Origin: Pythium myriotylum
Taxonomy: Eukaryota; Oomycota; Peronosporomycetes; Pythiales; Pythiaceae
Assembly: GCA_023091665.1 (NCBI GenBank)
Contig: JALJCQ010000029.1
Coordinates: forward strand, 248,001 to 312,000
Length of the DNA stretch: 64,000 bases
Direction: 5' to 3'
The translations under genes were made by a program, and so were the position numbers. Positions 1-10,551 of the stretch are shown here, in pieces; positions within the stretch are counted from its first letter, which is position 1, and each line of letters opens with the position of its first letter. The notes beneath the pieces are model-generated. The model was given only the letters and a program-made list of their open reading frames with translations, was not told the DNA's origin and searched no databases.

Positions 1-335
1 CAAGTGCTGCGTGTCCCAACATGAACTTCGCTGGTGGCGGGATGCTTATCCCAGCCACCGATCTTCCGTTGATTACCACCGGGACCAACGTGAGATCCCT
101 CGATGATCGAGCGATGATCGAGGATGTGCCATCGCACATCGTGTATGGAGATGTGGTCTACGAGTGCAGTAGTACCGTGTAGTACTAGAGGATGGACTTG
201 CAGTAGCTCAACAGTCGTAGTTGTTACTATATTCCTCCGACGTGAATAAACGCGAGGAGAGGATTCGAAGCTTCATGTCTAGTGCACTCAAACGCATTTG
301 TGTAGTTTACTTCTACGGATAGGTGAGCGGTTGCT
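1..335. other. intergenic, no gene seen
   Basis: Left edge of the window, downstream of the minus-strand P450 stop. It contains short repeats of GATGATCGAG near 100-122 but no convincing reading frame, RNA gene or repeat family. Confidence 0.5.
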
Positions 336-1886
336 CTAAATACGCTTTGCGACGACCATCACGGGGCTCTTGGGCTTGAGCTCGATGGACAGCACGTAGC
401 CGCAGTCGTTCGGCTCGGCGAGCTCGAACTTGTATCGCCGCAGCAGGTTCACAAAGACCACGCGCATCTCGAGCAACGCGAGCTTCATGCCCACGCAGAT
501 TCGCGGGCCAGAGCTGAACGCGTTCCACTTGGTGCTCGACACGCTGATGAGGCGGCCCGTGGCCGGGTCGATCCAGCGCTCGGGCTTGAACTCGGCGGCG
601 TCTGGACCCCAGACGTTTGGCAGGCGAGCGACCGTGAACGGATGGGCGATCATCGTCTCGCCGGCCTTGATCTTGATGCCGTTGCCGATGACCGTGTCCC
701 GCACGGCGCTGCGGATGTTGATCGGGACCGTCGGGTAGAGTCGCAGCACCTCCTTGATCGTCGCCTCGAGGTACACGAGGCCCTGGATCATGTCGTCCGT
801 GACATACGCGTCGGGCGCGAGGTCCGGGAGCACTTTCTCCATCTCGTCGCGGATCTTTTGCTCCACTTCCGGGTGCTTGGTCAACATGAGGAAAACCCAG
901 ACGAGCGTGAGGCCCGTCGTGCCGTACGAGCCGAGGATGAACGCAAGGATAAAGTCGACGAGATCCTGCGCGCGGAGACCCGTCTTGTCCTCAGAGCTCT
1001 GGTCCAAGAAGAGCTCGACGATGCTCTTGATCTCCTCCTCGTCCGGGTTTTGCGGCTTGGCGCGTCGCGCCTGCGCTGCTTCGAGGCTCTCGTGGGCAAG
1101 CTTGTTGAGCCATTCGCGCACGGGCCGCATCGTCTCCTCGACCTTGCCCTCAGGTCCGATCTTGAGCCAGCGCTCGAGCTTCCAGAAGAAGTTGGGGAGG
1201 CCTTCGCGGCGCATGATCGTCGGCGCGACGTCCTCGACCATTTTCTCCAGCGGATGGAGCTCGTCGCTGCCGATGACGTTGAGATCGATTCCAAAGCCGA
1301 TCTCGGCAAACGTCTGGAGCCCGAACTCGTGGAAGAGCTTGAGCAGGTCGATGGGCGTGCCGGCGGCCGTCTCGCGGTCGATCACGTCGTAGACCTGGGT
1401 CATGTTGCGGCGAATGTACGTGGTCATGCACACGCGCAGCGAGCGTGCCGTGAAGAACTTGAGCGCGGCCTTGCGCTGGTGGAACCACTTCTCGCCGTTC
1501 GAGCTCATGAGGTTGCGGCCGAAGAGGTCTTCGAAGCCTTCGCACGTGTCCTTGCCGCGCTCAAAGTTCTCAAACTGCGTGATGAACACTTCCTCGACGA
1601 GCTCGGGCTTGGTGAGGATGAGGAACTTGTACACGCCCGGGAGGTAGACGTGCCACGGGTCGCCGTTGAATCGCAGACTCGTCTCGGCGAGCCAGTCGTG
1701 GATCCGCGAGGCGTTGCGGAGGAGCTCGGGGATGTCGCCGAGCAGCAGATTGCAGTTCTCGAGCATGCGCGCCTCGCCGTTGCCCAGGAGCATGCGGCTC
1801 CGGTTGTAGAGCGAGTACGCCGCGTACGCTCCGCCGACCAGCAAGACGGCGGGCAGCATCGAGTCGAGAGGGAGGAACTGCAGCAT
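336..1886 (-). CDS. cytochrome P450, CYP86-like (fatty-acid hydroxylase type)
   Basis: Single-exon gene for a 516-residue haem-thiolate monooxygenase, the normal length for a microsomal P450. A hydrophobic anchor lies at about residues 8-26, so the enzyme probably faces the cytosol from the ER membrane. Visible landmarks are the ExxR motif (EVLR, 379-382), the PERW motif (435-438) and the haem-binding loop FSSGPRICVG (457-466) with the ligand Cys464. The overall pattern resembles CYP86-like fatty-acid omega-hydroxylases; the substrate is inferred only. The oddity is the I-helix oxygen-activation motif: residues 319-324 read GSYGTT, so Gly replaces the usual Asp/Glu before the Thr pair. The start at 1886 gives the anchor, and no better ATG is seen. 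The gene is divergent from the lysyl-tRNA synthetase gene across 1.5 kb. Confidence 0.93.
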   Translation of the reverse strand: MLQFLPLDSMLPAVLLVGGAYAAYSLYNRSRMLLGNGEARMLENCNLLLGDIPELLRNASRIHDWLAETSLRFNGDPWHVYLPGVYKFLILTKPELVEEVFITQFENFERGKDTCEGFEDLFGRNLMSSNGEKWFHQRKAALKFFTARSLRVCMTTYIRRNMTQVYDVIDRETAAGTPIDLLKLFHEFGLQTFAEIGFGIDLNVIGSDELHPLEKMVEDVAPTIMRREGLPNFFWKLERWLKIGPEGKVEETMRPVREWLNKLAHESLEAAQARRAKPQNPDEEEIKSIVELFLDQSSEDKTGLRAQDLVDFILAFILGSYGTTGLTLVWVFLMLTKHPEVEQKIRDEMEKVLPDLAPDAYVTDDMIQGLVYLEATIKEVLRLYPTVPINIRSAVRDTVIGNGIKIKAGETMIAHPFTVARLPNVWGPDAAEFKPERWIDPATGRLISVSSTKWNAFSSGPRICVGMKLALLEMRVVFVNLLRRYKFELAEPNDCGYVLSIELKPKSPVMVVAKRI

Positions 1887-3363
1887 CGTGTCGAGGCGAA
1901 GGCTGGAGTCGAGGCCGAAGAAGAATCGCGAATGGCACCAGCGACGGTCTCCGCAGACTACGCCAACGAAATCAAAAGAGACGAAGACCGAATCTCCCGT
2001 GGACCGCGCGAGTCAAGCGTAGACATCCGGGACCTTGAAGGTGCGCTGGATGTCTGGCGGGACATTTGGGAGCGGCGGCGAAGAAAGGACGGCACGTGAC
2101 GGAGCGCCCACTGAAACGCGATCAACTTGTCAGATTACATACGCTTCCAATGGAGACCTGGAGAAGCAGACTGCGACTCGTGTCCTCGGCGAGCCCAAAT
2201 CTCCTCTGGAACTTGATAGAGAAGCCACCATGCCACGGCGCTCCTCTCCAACGCGATCTGGTTCGGTCGAGACAGGACGGCGCGGCCAGAAACTCGCAAG
2301 TCTCCCGCGTGCCAGTGGAAATCACCAGTGGTGACACGTTTCCTGCAGGCTGCTTCAAGGTCCCGGGAAAGTCTTGGAACTCTCGGTGCATGGAGCAACT
2401 CGAAAGCCCCTTGCGGTTGGCATGGGGACTCGACGCCGGTAGAAGACGCTTCTGCGATGGATTGTCCAGGAGAGAGCGAGAAAGAGGGAGAGAGAGAGAG
2501 AAGCAAAGAACGTTGAACTCGAACAGCGAGGCGGTCCCATCGGATTGATTCTCTGGCGATTCTGAAGAGGTCTGGACGCGGGAGAGAACACGTCCCGTGT
2601 TCTGTGGGATGGGCTCTTGGCTGCATTGGCTTCAGACGAGTGTATTACGGCACGTTGAAGAAAGGTCTCCTCACTATCACCACACTGCCCACAACGAGCC
2701 CGAGAGCTCCCAAGCCCCAGCTGCGTGAGGCCATGAACCCCAACGCCCCAGCTGCGCGAGAAGCAGCAGGAAATTGATGACGGCCGCGTCGGAAATGGAA
2801 TCGTAGGGACCGAAAACGCTTCGGCTGGTCGGTGAGTCACGCGTGCAGGGGGCAGACGGAGAGAGGCCAAGTCATGGTCACGTGCAACGGGAGGGCGAGA
2901 CCGTCGTCGCGTGTCCCAAAGGCCAATGTACTGATATTAATATCTCGAGTGGAGAAATAGATCTACTGCTTTAAGATTTTACGACGCATCAGATCGACTC
3001 AGAGTGGTGAATGAAATTATTGTGTTCCGTGGTTTTTGGTCGCCACCAGAAGATCTCCAGCGGAACGGTTCTCCAAAGCCATCCACTGGAGCTCGCTGGG
3101 CCCCAAAGACGGCTTTTGATCGTTGAAGAGGTAAGTGATGGTCTCCATGACGCCGCTCTTCGCGGCTCTGTATCTCGACGCGCAAGGCTCGCCACGCCAC
3201 GCGAATGCGCTCGTCGTGTAGCGCGGCGCTCGCGCTTTCCAACGAGCCGTCGCGCGCCGCGTCACGTGCTCAGCCGCGCGAGATCTCGCCCGCGCAAGCC
3301 CACGCCTCTGTGTTCTTCTCCTCACTCACACTTTAACTCGCACAGGACGTCACCAGAGACCCC
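1887..3363. other. intergenic between divergent P450 and LysRS genes
   Basis: About 1.5 kb holding the promoters of two divergent genes. A GA-rich stretch lies at 2469-2502. Several ORFs of 60-170 codons overlap on both strands, but none has recognisable motifs or consistent codon use. Close to the LysRS start, 3323-3335 reads TCACTCACACTTT. This loosely resembles the initiator-type core promoter of oomycetes, but I would not call a transcription start from it. Confidence 0.4.
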
Positions 3364-5402
3364 ATGAGCTCTCCAGCGGATGCGCAGGCTGTGCCCCCGG
3401 CGGCCCCGGCCGTGGGCGAGGAAGGACTGAGCAAGAACGAGCTCAAGCGCCGCCAGAAGGCCGAGAAGGCGGCGGCCGCCAAGGCCGAGAAGGCTGCCAA
3501 GAAGGCCGCCGAGGCCGCCGCGGCGCCCAAGAAGAAGGCCGGCCCGAGCCTCGCGACCGACGACGACGACCTCGACCCGACGGCCTACTTCGCCAACCGC
3601 GAGAAGGCGCTCGCGGCGCTCGAGAAGGAAGGCGTGAACCCGTACCCGCACAAGTTCCACGTCTCGACCTCGCTGCCCGAGTTCCACGCCAAGTTCGGCG
3701 CGCTCGAGACGGGCCAGATCCTCGAAGACGTCTCGGTCTCGGTCGCTGGTCGTCTCATGAGCAAGCGCGCGTCGGGCGCCAAGCTCGTGTTCTACGACCT
3801 GCGTGGTGACGGCGTCAAGATCCAGATCATGAGCTCGGCCGACAACTACGAGAGCGAAGAGGCCTTCTTCAAGATCCACAACGTGCTGCGTCGTGGTGAC
3901 ATTATCGGCGTCGAAGGCTCGCCTGGCAAGTCCAAGAAGGGCGAGCTCTCGATCTTCCCCAAGAAGATCACGCTGCTCTCGCCGTGCATGCACATGCTGC
4001 CCAAGGTCCACGGCGACATGAAGCTGCTCCAGGACACGCGTTACCGCCAGCGATACCTCGACCTCATTCTCAACGAGGACACCCGCAAAGTCTTCCACAC
4101 GCGCGCCAAGATCATCAACTTTATCCGCAAGTTCTTGGACGAGCAGAACTTCTTGGAGGTCGAGACGCCCATGATGAACATGATCGTCGGCGGTGCCACG
4201 GCCAAGCCCTTCGTCACGTACCACAACGACCTCCACATGAACCTGTTCATGCGTGTCGCGCCTGAGCTCTACTTGAAGCAGCTCGTGATCGGCGGTCTTG
4301 ACCGTGTCTACGAGATTGGACGTCAGTTCCGTAACGAAGGCATTGATCTGACCCACAACCCCGAGTTTACGAGCTGCGAGTTCTACATGGCCTACGCTGA
4401 CTACAACGACCTCATGGACATGACCGAGAAGCTCTTCTCGGGCATGGTCAAGGAGATCACGGGCAGCTACTTGCTCACGATCCAGAAGACTCCTGGCGAG
4501 GAGCCCGTCACGATCGACTTCACGCCTCCCTTCCGCCGTGTCAAGATGGTCACCGCCGTCGAAGAGGCCACGGGCACGACCATCCCGATCGACCAGCCAG
4601 AGAAGTGTCTCGAGGTGCTCGAGCAGCTTGTCGCCAAGTACGACATTGACTGCTCGCCGCCTCGCTCGATCTCGCGCCTTCTTGACAAGCTCGTGGAGCG
4701 CTTCATCGAGGACAACAAGGAGTACTGGACCAAGCCGTTCTTCATCATGGACCAGCCCGTCTACAGCTCGCCGCTGGCCAAGTACCACCGCGAGAAGCCA
4801 GCGCTCACGGAGCGCTTCGAGCTCTTCTTCGCCGGCTCGGAGATCTGTAACGCGTACACAGAGCTTAACAACCCCAAGTACGTTCACTCACCACCGGATT
4901 GACCGTGTCTCTGATCCTATCGCTAACGTGTTTTCTGCTTTCTAGGGTGCAGCGTGAGCGATTCATCGAGCAGATGGAGCAGGCCGCGGCCGGTGACGAT
5001 GAGGCGCAGCCGCACGACGAGGCTTTCTGTACGGCCATGGAGTACGCGCTCCCACCGACGGGCGGTTGGGGTTGCGGTGTCGACCGTCTCGCCATGTTCC
5101 TGAACAACCGATTCAACATCAAGGAAGTGCTGCTCTTCCCGGCCATGAAGCCGGACGAGCAGGTCCAGGGCGCCGATGGCTCCGCGACCGTCACCACGAC
5201 GGGCTCGGTCGTCATTGAGGCGCTCGAGAAGCGTCTGCAGACCGCGACGTTCCTCAACGGTAGCAAGCCGTCGAAGGAGGACGCACAGGCGTTTGAGAAG
5301 GTCAAGGTGATCGGCAAGGACATCCTCGCCAAGCACCCGAACGTCGAGAAGTGGCTCAACTACGTCGGCGCGTTCCCGAACGAGCTGCGTGCCAAGTGGT
5401 AA
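3364..5402 (+). CDS. KARS: lysyl-tRNA synthetase, class II, cytosolic
   Basis: Two exons, 3364-4877 and 4946-5402, with a 68-bp intron (donor GTACGT, acceptor TTTCTAG, branch-like CTAAC at 4923). Together they encode 656 residues. The enzyme charges tRNA-Lys with lysine. In order there is an Ala/Lys-rich helical extension (about 20-60) that probably binds tRNA, an OB-fold anticodon-binding domain (about 110-220), and the class II catalytic core. Motif 1 lies around the VETPMMN segment, motif 2 contains GRQFRNEG (319-326), and motif 3 is GWGCGVDRL with Arg552. The splice restores the ELNNPKVQRERF continuity expected of the family. Residues 593-656 form an unusual C-terminal extension that resembles the GST-C-like domain of elongation factor 1B subunits. 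The opposite strand carries a 521-codon shadow frame. Confidence 0.97.
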
Positions 5403-5638
5403 AACTCGACGAGGTCGAGTGGAGTTTACCCAGTATGACACGATCCATTAGCGTAGCGTATGCGTGGCCTCGGCTCACCAGGAGGAGTTGGCAGAGACAG
5501 ACCGATGATTCATTCATAGTACAGATCGAATTCTCGAGATCGTTTTGTTTTTATTGTTTGGGCACGACGTCGTGTTCATAATAGTACACGATGTACAATG
5601 GACGATACACTGTGGATAAATAACTGACAATGGATCGA

Positions 5639-6946
5639 TTAGAGAGAGCGGACGTTGGACGTGTCGTCGCTGGTGAGCGGGATGAACCTGCCCTGCACGA
5701 CGTGGAAGTTGACACGCAAGACCTCGAGAGCCTCGTCCCACTCGTCTTCCTTGATCAACATGAAGTCCTAAACATCAGAAAACAAAATATGAGTTAGCAC
5801 TCGGATTCTTTGTTGCTTCTCAAAGCAGAGTCGCATGCTCACCGTAGCGTAGGTGCTGAGGTAGAAGACCATCGTGCCGGCGTTGAGCAGCACGCGCGTG
5901 TGACCCGCAACGATACCGGTCTCGGAAAACCCGAGGTTCTTGTCTCCGATCTGGACGACCTTCCAGCAGTCCGGTGACACCATCACGCCTGGCTCGCCCT
6001 GGTAGGCCAGTGCTTGGATCTGCTCGACGAAGTGGCGGTCCGAGGTCACAACCGAGATATCTTCGCCCGACTCGGAGTAGCTCAAAAACAATTTGCCTCC
6101 CGCTGGATTCTGCGCCGCCGACTGGCTCTGCCCGAACAGCAATCGCACAAGCTCGTACATGTGGCGTCGCACACTCGACTTGTCGATCTGCACGAGATGG
6201 AGATCCACATTGTCGGGAACGCTGAGCGTGTGCTGTCGCACAAGCGTGACCTCTTTCGCTGGGTCCACATCCGCTTCAGCCAGCGAGGCGTTCAGCTGCT
6301 CGGCGTCTTCGTCACTCAATGGCACAAATGGCGAGCCGTCCTCCATTTCGACGTCACAGAACGATCGCAGGCAATGGATCGCGCGGTCGAGGTCTTCGAT
6401 CTTGACCAGAACTAGCGCAGCCACACCAGCGTCGTCAGTAAGGCTATAACCACACCCATTATCGAAAAACTAAAACGCACTGAAGTCGGTCTGGTAGGTG
6501 GAGATCTGGAAGACGCTGATCTGGTGGCGCGCGAGCTGCGTCGTGAGCCCAGTGAGCGTCGCGAGTTGGTTGAGGAAGGCGCCGGCGCCGGCGCTCGCGA
6601 CCTGGAGCGCCTTCCATCGGATCGGTTCGTACTCGAGCGTCTGCTCGGGGAAAATGGCGAGCAGCGAGTCCTCAAAGACGATCGAGAGCTCGTGCTGCGT
6701 CTCGACGTAGCTGAGGAAGCGCGCCTTGTCGCCGCCGTGGAGGCGGTCGGACGAGTAGAAGAGCAGCTCCATGAGCCACGTGACGAGCTGGAAGGGCTCG
6801 GGGCCTGAGACCGCCGCCGGGTCGCTGGGGGCTGGACCGGTGGCGAGGAACGGGTAGAAAGGGTTGCGGTTAGCGTGCTTCTTGACGCTCGTGACGACGA
6901 GCGAGGGCTCGAGGCAGATGAGTTGCACGGGCGAGTCGGTCGTCAT
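5639..6946 (-). CDS. CASTOR-like ACT-domain protein (putative amino-acid sensor)
   Basis: Three exons on the minus strand: 6946-6481, 6411-5843 and 5767-5639, separated by introns of 69 and 75 bp. The product has 387 residues. Splicing exon 1 to exon 2 restores STYQTDFILV (residues 149-158), a hallmark of the animal arginine sensors CASTOR1/2. Splicing exon 2 to exon 3 restores a second copy, STYATDFMLI (341-350). The Asp of the second copy aligns with the arginine-contacting Asp of human CASTOR1. CASTOR proteins are tandem ACT-domain dimers of about 330 residues that inhibit GATOR2 and so report cytosolic arginine to TORC1; this protein is longer. Arginine sensing here is inference, and only the family resemblance is seen. 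The gene is convergent with LysRS. Its upstream side holds the GTCTAAAC cluster. Confidence 0.8.
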
Positions 6947-6968
6947 GATGAGATCTCTCTTTGAGTGC

Positions 6969-7180
6969 GTCTAAAACAGAAGAGGCACGCGTCTAAACCG
7001 AGGGGGAGGGAAGCGTCTAAACTGCGTGGACGCGGTCGTGGCAGGCGGCGTCTAAGCGCGGGTCTAACCGGGCGGCGGAGGAGCGCGGGAGTAAACGGGC
7101 GGCGGCGCAGCGCGGCGGGAGGACGGGGCGTCGGCCGCGCGGGTCGGCGTCTAAACTGGCGTCTAACCGGGCGTCTAAAA
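6969..7180. promoter_or_regulatory. cluster of eight GTCTAAAC-type octamers
   Basis: Eight copies of GTCTAA followed by AC, AA, CC or GC start at 6969, 6991, 7015, 7050, 7062, 7149, 7161 and 7173. All are in the same orientation. They lie directly upstream of the CASTOR-like gene (start at 6946, minus strand) and upstream of the ankyrin gene. The same octamer in the opposite orientation, plus one forward copy, recurs upstream of the GH17 gene. It is probably a transcription-factor binding array. The factor is unknown. Confidence 0.55.
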
Positions 7181-7618
7181 ACGCGTGAATGGCTGCTCGT
7201 TATCCACCGGGTCTGTCACATGCCCCTCTTGAATCTGAGAATTTGGTGTTCTCTTTCCAGCCAGTCGTCCAGCGAAAGAAGTATAAGGCCACTTTCCAAA
7301 CACGCGAAACCACGACAGGACCCAGAAAAGAGCCAGTGGATGTCACAAGCATTCAACGACTCGACAACGTACCGGTTCATTACCGGTTTGACTACCGGTA
7401 GCATACCGGTAGAGGATTATGGCTTCCATGTTGAAGAACAAGCCGCCGAGAGAAATGGAAGCTCTTCCCGACGGGTTAAACGTCAGCCGCGCGCGCGAGC
7501 GACAGTGTGGCGAGAGGATGCGCGCGCCGTCGAAACTTCAACCACTCGCTGCTGCGCGACGCCCGGGGCTCGCCACTCGCGGAATTCCGGCGATCCGAGC
7601 GCGTGGCCTCGCGGAGAA
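7181..7618. other. upstream region of ankyrin gene
   Basis: Between the octamer cluster and the likely start of the ankyrin gene. A reading frame is open through this stretch and in frame with the gene, but its composition is unlike a protein (Arg/Gly-rich translation of the octamers) and it carries no domain. A run of ACCGGT-containing repeats occurs at 7371-7413 (TACCGGTT and related). I treat it as 5' flank. Confidence 0.4.
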
Positions 7619-9304
7619 ATGCGCGGTTCCCTGGCCGAGACCGTCCACGTCGCGCACGTCGCGGCGAGCCTCACGGCGTTTCTCACGCCGCGCGACGTCG
7701 TGCGGTTCGTGGTGTGGGCCGTGGAGAGCGATCTCCACGACGGCGCGAGCCAGCTGCTCGCGCATGCGCCAGACGCTGGGCTGGTGAACGGAGAGGAAGA
7801 GAGAAGACACGGAGAATGGTCGCTCGTCGAGTTGTGTGCCGCCGCGTCGGGCAGTCGAAACGCGTTCCAGCGGCTGATGCAGCATGGAGGTGTGCGAGGG
7901 TACGTGGACCAGGCGCCACTGCGTGAGGTTCATGCGGAGAGGACTCTGCCGGCGAGCGTGCTGTACGAGGCGGCCAAGCGTGGGGATAAGACGACGATCG
8001 AGTGGCTCTTGCCCATGACCGACTTTGTGCCGCATGAAGCAATGGCATTCGCCGCGGCGAATGGCCATGTAGAGATCGCTAGATGGATCGGCGAGTTGAC
8101 GCGGAGTCGGAAGATGATGGAGCTCGGGTACGAGCTGGAGTTGCACGGCGTGGGCTCGGCGTTGACGTGGACGGCGACAAGCGTCGACGCCTCTGGTCAG
8201 CGAGTGTGCCACAAGTACTTTGCGACCAAGCAGTGTGGCTTGGAACCGATCTGCACGGATAGGGGTGAGGCTGTTGACACTACTTATGCCGGTGCAATGG
8301 ATATTGTCGCGTCACGTGGGGACCTAGCTTTGCTCTGGGCAATGCATGAAGACTCGGAGTACAATTGGCCGTGCTCGGCGTCAGCGATGGACCGTGCAGC
8401 TACCAACGGCCATCTTCGTGTTGTCCAATGGCTGAAGGAGCATCGATGCGAAGGATGCACGCAGGCAGCACTTGATGGGGCTGCGAGGAACGGCCACATT
8501 GGCGTGATGGAGTGGCTCCAGGACCATTGTAAGCTCACTCCGTCGGCCTCAACGTTTGTGGCTGCACTGGAAGGTGGTCATATAGAAGTCTTGAGGTGGA
8601 TGCACGAACACACACCGGGCCTCTGGTCACTACTGTCTTCACGATGCAGTCTTGTTGAGGCTGCATGCGTATCGCCGAATCGTTTACGCGCACTTCAATG
8701 GCTAGAAGATGTCAAAGATATCCGACTCGCAACAAAGACCGCCGTCAGCTTTGTGCTCAGTCAAGGGGACGAAAAGACCGCTCAGTGGCTCGCTGATCCA
8801 ACAGGCGACGGCCGACACCTTGAGCACTGGAACTGGGTCGTCGCGCGATGGATGAGCTTCGAGTACGCGCTCTGGCACAACGGGACCTTCGCCAACGCTG
8901 CAGCTAATGGTCACATCAATATCGTCGAGTGGCTGGCAAATGCTGGGCCACTTCATCGGATCGATCCAGAGACACTGTGGCAATGTGGAATGCGAGGACA
9001 TCTCCAAGTGGTTGAGTTCTTATTGCAACGACCCCAGCACCATCCCAAAGACCTTGTTTTCTTGCCCCGTGACTGGTCCAGTTTTTACGATTCAGTGGGA
9101 GAAAAAGAATCATATCGACTCGGAGATCGGTGTGAATGGGATCCACTTGGGTGGGATCCATCTTGGGCAAAAACATACGTCGAGTTATGGCTATCGTACC
9201 GGCCAGCGGAATGCAGCAGCATCTTATGGCTGCCGTTGTGGGCGCAACGGTGCGGCTATATCTCTGTACACGAGCAGCTGCTCAAGATCAACTATCGCAA
9301 TTGA
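7619..9304 (+). CDS. ankyrin-repeat protein, oomycete type
   Basis: Single exon. I chose the ATG at 7619 because the protein quality begins there, giving 561 residues. An N-terminal helical segment (about 1-45, containing LTPRDVVRFVVWAVESDL) precedes at least eight degenerate ankyrin repeats between about residues 110 and 480. Recognisable cores include ANGHVEIARWI, TNGHLRVVQWL, RNGHIGVMEWL, GGHIEVLRWM, ANGHINIVEWL and RGHLQVVEFLL. This W-L pattern is typical of the large ankyrin families of oomycetes and other protists. It most likely acts as a protein-binding scaffold; no enzymatic domain is visible and the partner is unknown. An upstream in-frame extension to 6965 is possible but unconvincing. 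Confidence 0.82.
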   Translation: MRGSLAETVHVAHVAASLTAFLTPRDVVRFVVWAVESDLHDGASQLLAHAPDAGLVNGEEERRHGEWSLVELCAAASGSRNAFQRLMQHGGVRGYVDQAPLREVHAERTLPASVLYEAAKRGDKTTIEWLLPMTDFVPHEAMAFAAANGHVEIARWIGELTRSRKMMELGYELELHGVGSALTWTATSVDASGQRVCHKYFATKQCGLEPICTDRGEAVDTTYAGAMDIVASRGDLALLWAMHEDSEYNWPCSASAMDRAATNGHLRVVQWLKEHRCEGCTQAALDGAARNGHIGVMEWLQDHCKLTPSASTFVAALEGGHIEVLRWMHEHTPGLWSLLSSRCSLVEAACVSPNRLRALQWLEDVKDIRLATKTAVSFVLSQGDEKTAQWLADPTGDGRHLEHWNWVVARWMSFEYALWHNGTFANAAANGHINIVEWLANAGPLHRIDPETLWQCGMRGHLQVVEFLLQRPQHHPKDLVFLPRDWSSFYDSVGEKESYRLGDRCEWDPLGWDPSWAKTYVELWLSYRPAECSSILWLPLWAQRCGYISVHEQLLKINYRN

Positions 9305-9428
9305 ATTTATTACGCTCAAATCTGAGCAGTTGAACTTATGCTCATTTGGGTATTCTTATCCTGCATCTGCATTTGGAGGTCGCAGTCACGCAGTCACACA
9401 GTCACGGATACGAATAACATTGAGGGTT

Positions 9429-10551
9429 ATGAGCCTAAGCGAGAATGGAAGAATCGAACGTTGGGTTGAGCTGGGCTACTCGCTAGAAGAAGAAGGAGTC
9501 ACTTCGTTCGCATCGCAGCCCGAGATTTCTTTCGAGTTTGTCGTTTTGACGAAGAAGGGAACGCACCTCGCGATTTGGTTACGAAATGGAATGACGCAAG
9601 AAGAATGGTACGAAGGTGTACCGAATCACCACGGTAGTTCGTACTGACGATCGATGTGGAGGGAAACTGCCGAATGCGTCAAGGACTCGTTCGCTCGAGG
9701 CGAAGACCGCATTCCTCATGGAACATTCGATGACTACGTATCGGTATGATATTCCCCGCTTGATACTGTCTCAACTCCACCCAGTAAGAATGTTTTGCCT
9801 TTCAACCCAGTGTTTCGTAGGTTGTTTTCGACGATCAAGTGAGTATACAGGAGAAGATAACGTTGACCTAAGCGTCGACCTGATTACCTTGCCTTCCAAC
9901 TGCCGCTTGACGTTCAAGTTTCGTTTCGCACTCTTCCCAAAAGTATGGACTGCGACGTTTCCGTTCGAGTTGCGCACATGCGAGACGGCCCCGACGATCG
10001 ATGCACCACCCAAACGGGTATCAATCGCACCGAATGTTCTGAGCATTCCAGACAATGTCAGATGGTTTTTGCCTGAGAGGGTGGGATGGCTTTGCGACTA
10101 CGAGTATGTGCAGTCCGATTCCGATCGGATGGAGATGCGACTCATTCCGGGTGGATCTGGATTGGGCAAAATACAAGTCTACGATCGTCACTACTGGGAG
10201 CGCTGTGCACTTAGACCATTTCAAGCTACCGACGGCCGTCGGAATGTCAGCCACCCAAACAAGTTCGTAAGCTGGATGGGAAAGAACCTAGACTTTTGGG
10301 TGAAGAATGCAGTTCAGCAACGATGGATCGCAGTTGCCATGAACCAATGGGGAGAAATCGAGTTCGTCTTCGCCACATTCGCATATTTTGGCTCTACGAA
10401 AGCGTTTACAGGTTTGCCGTCCGTACTACCTCTCGGTGAATGCATCCCGTTGCTTAGCATATCCAAAGACTTCGGAAAATCTATCAAGCTCTCGACGGTG
10501 GCTTTTCCTGGTATTACGGGCACGAATGAAGTTTTATGCGGCTTGAGCTGA
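9429..10551 (+). CDS. unnamed family, copy A (shared N-terminal module + unknown C-terminal region)
   Basis: Three exons, 9429-9607, 9662-9743 and 9811-10551, with introns of 54 and 67 bp. The product has 333 residues. I do not recognise the family. Residues 1-87 form the module shared with four other loci here: a segment with FEFVVLTKKG and HLAIW ending in an invariant Trp at residue 60 whose codon is split by intron 1, then an 82-nt exon carrying DRIPHG and DDY, with intron 2 in phase 0. The C-terminal 245 residues hold CDYEYV, GSGLGKIQVYDRHYWE and AVAMNQWGEIEFVFATFA, conserved only with copy B. No signal peptide or membrane helix is seen. Copy B, 0.7 kb downstream, has exactly the same exon lengths, so this is a tandem duplication. 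Confidence 0.78.

Noticed and set aside
642..2099. 485-codon plus-strand frame over the P450 gene
   Set aside because: Antisense shadow of the P450, with no recognisable domain.
3322..4887. 521-codon minus-strand open frame
   Set aside because: It lies wholly opposite the lysyl-tRNA synthetase exon. The composition (Leu/Val/Arg/Glu-rich, no motifs) is that of an antisense shadow of GC-rich codons.
6965..7618. N-terminal extension of the ankyrin protein by 218 residues
   Set aside because: The frame is open, but the translation is mostly the octamer array; no conserved segment appears before the ATG at 7619.
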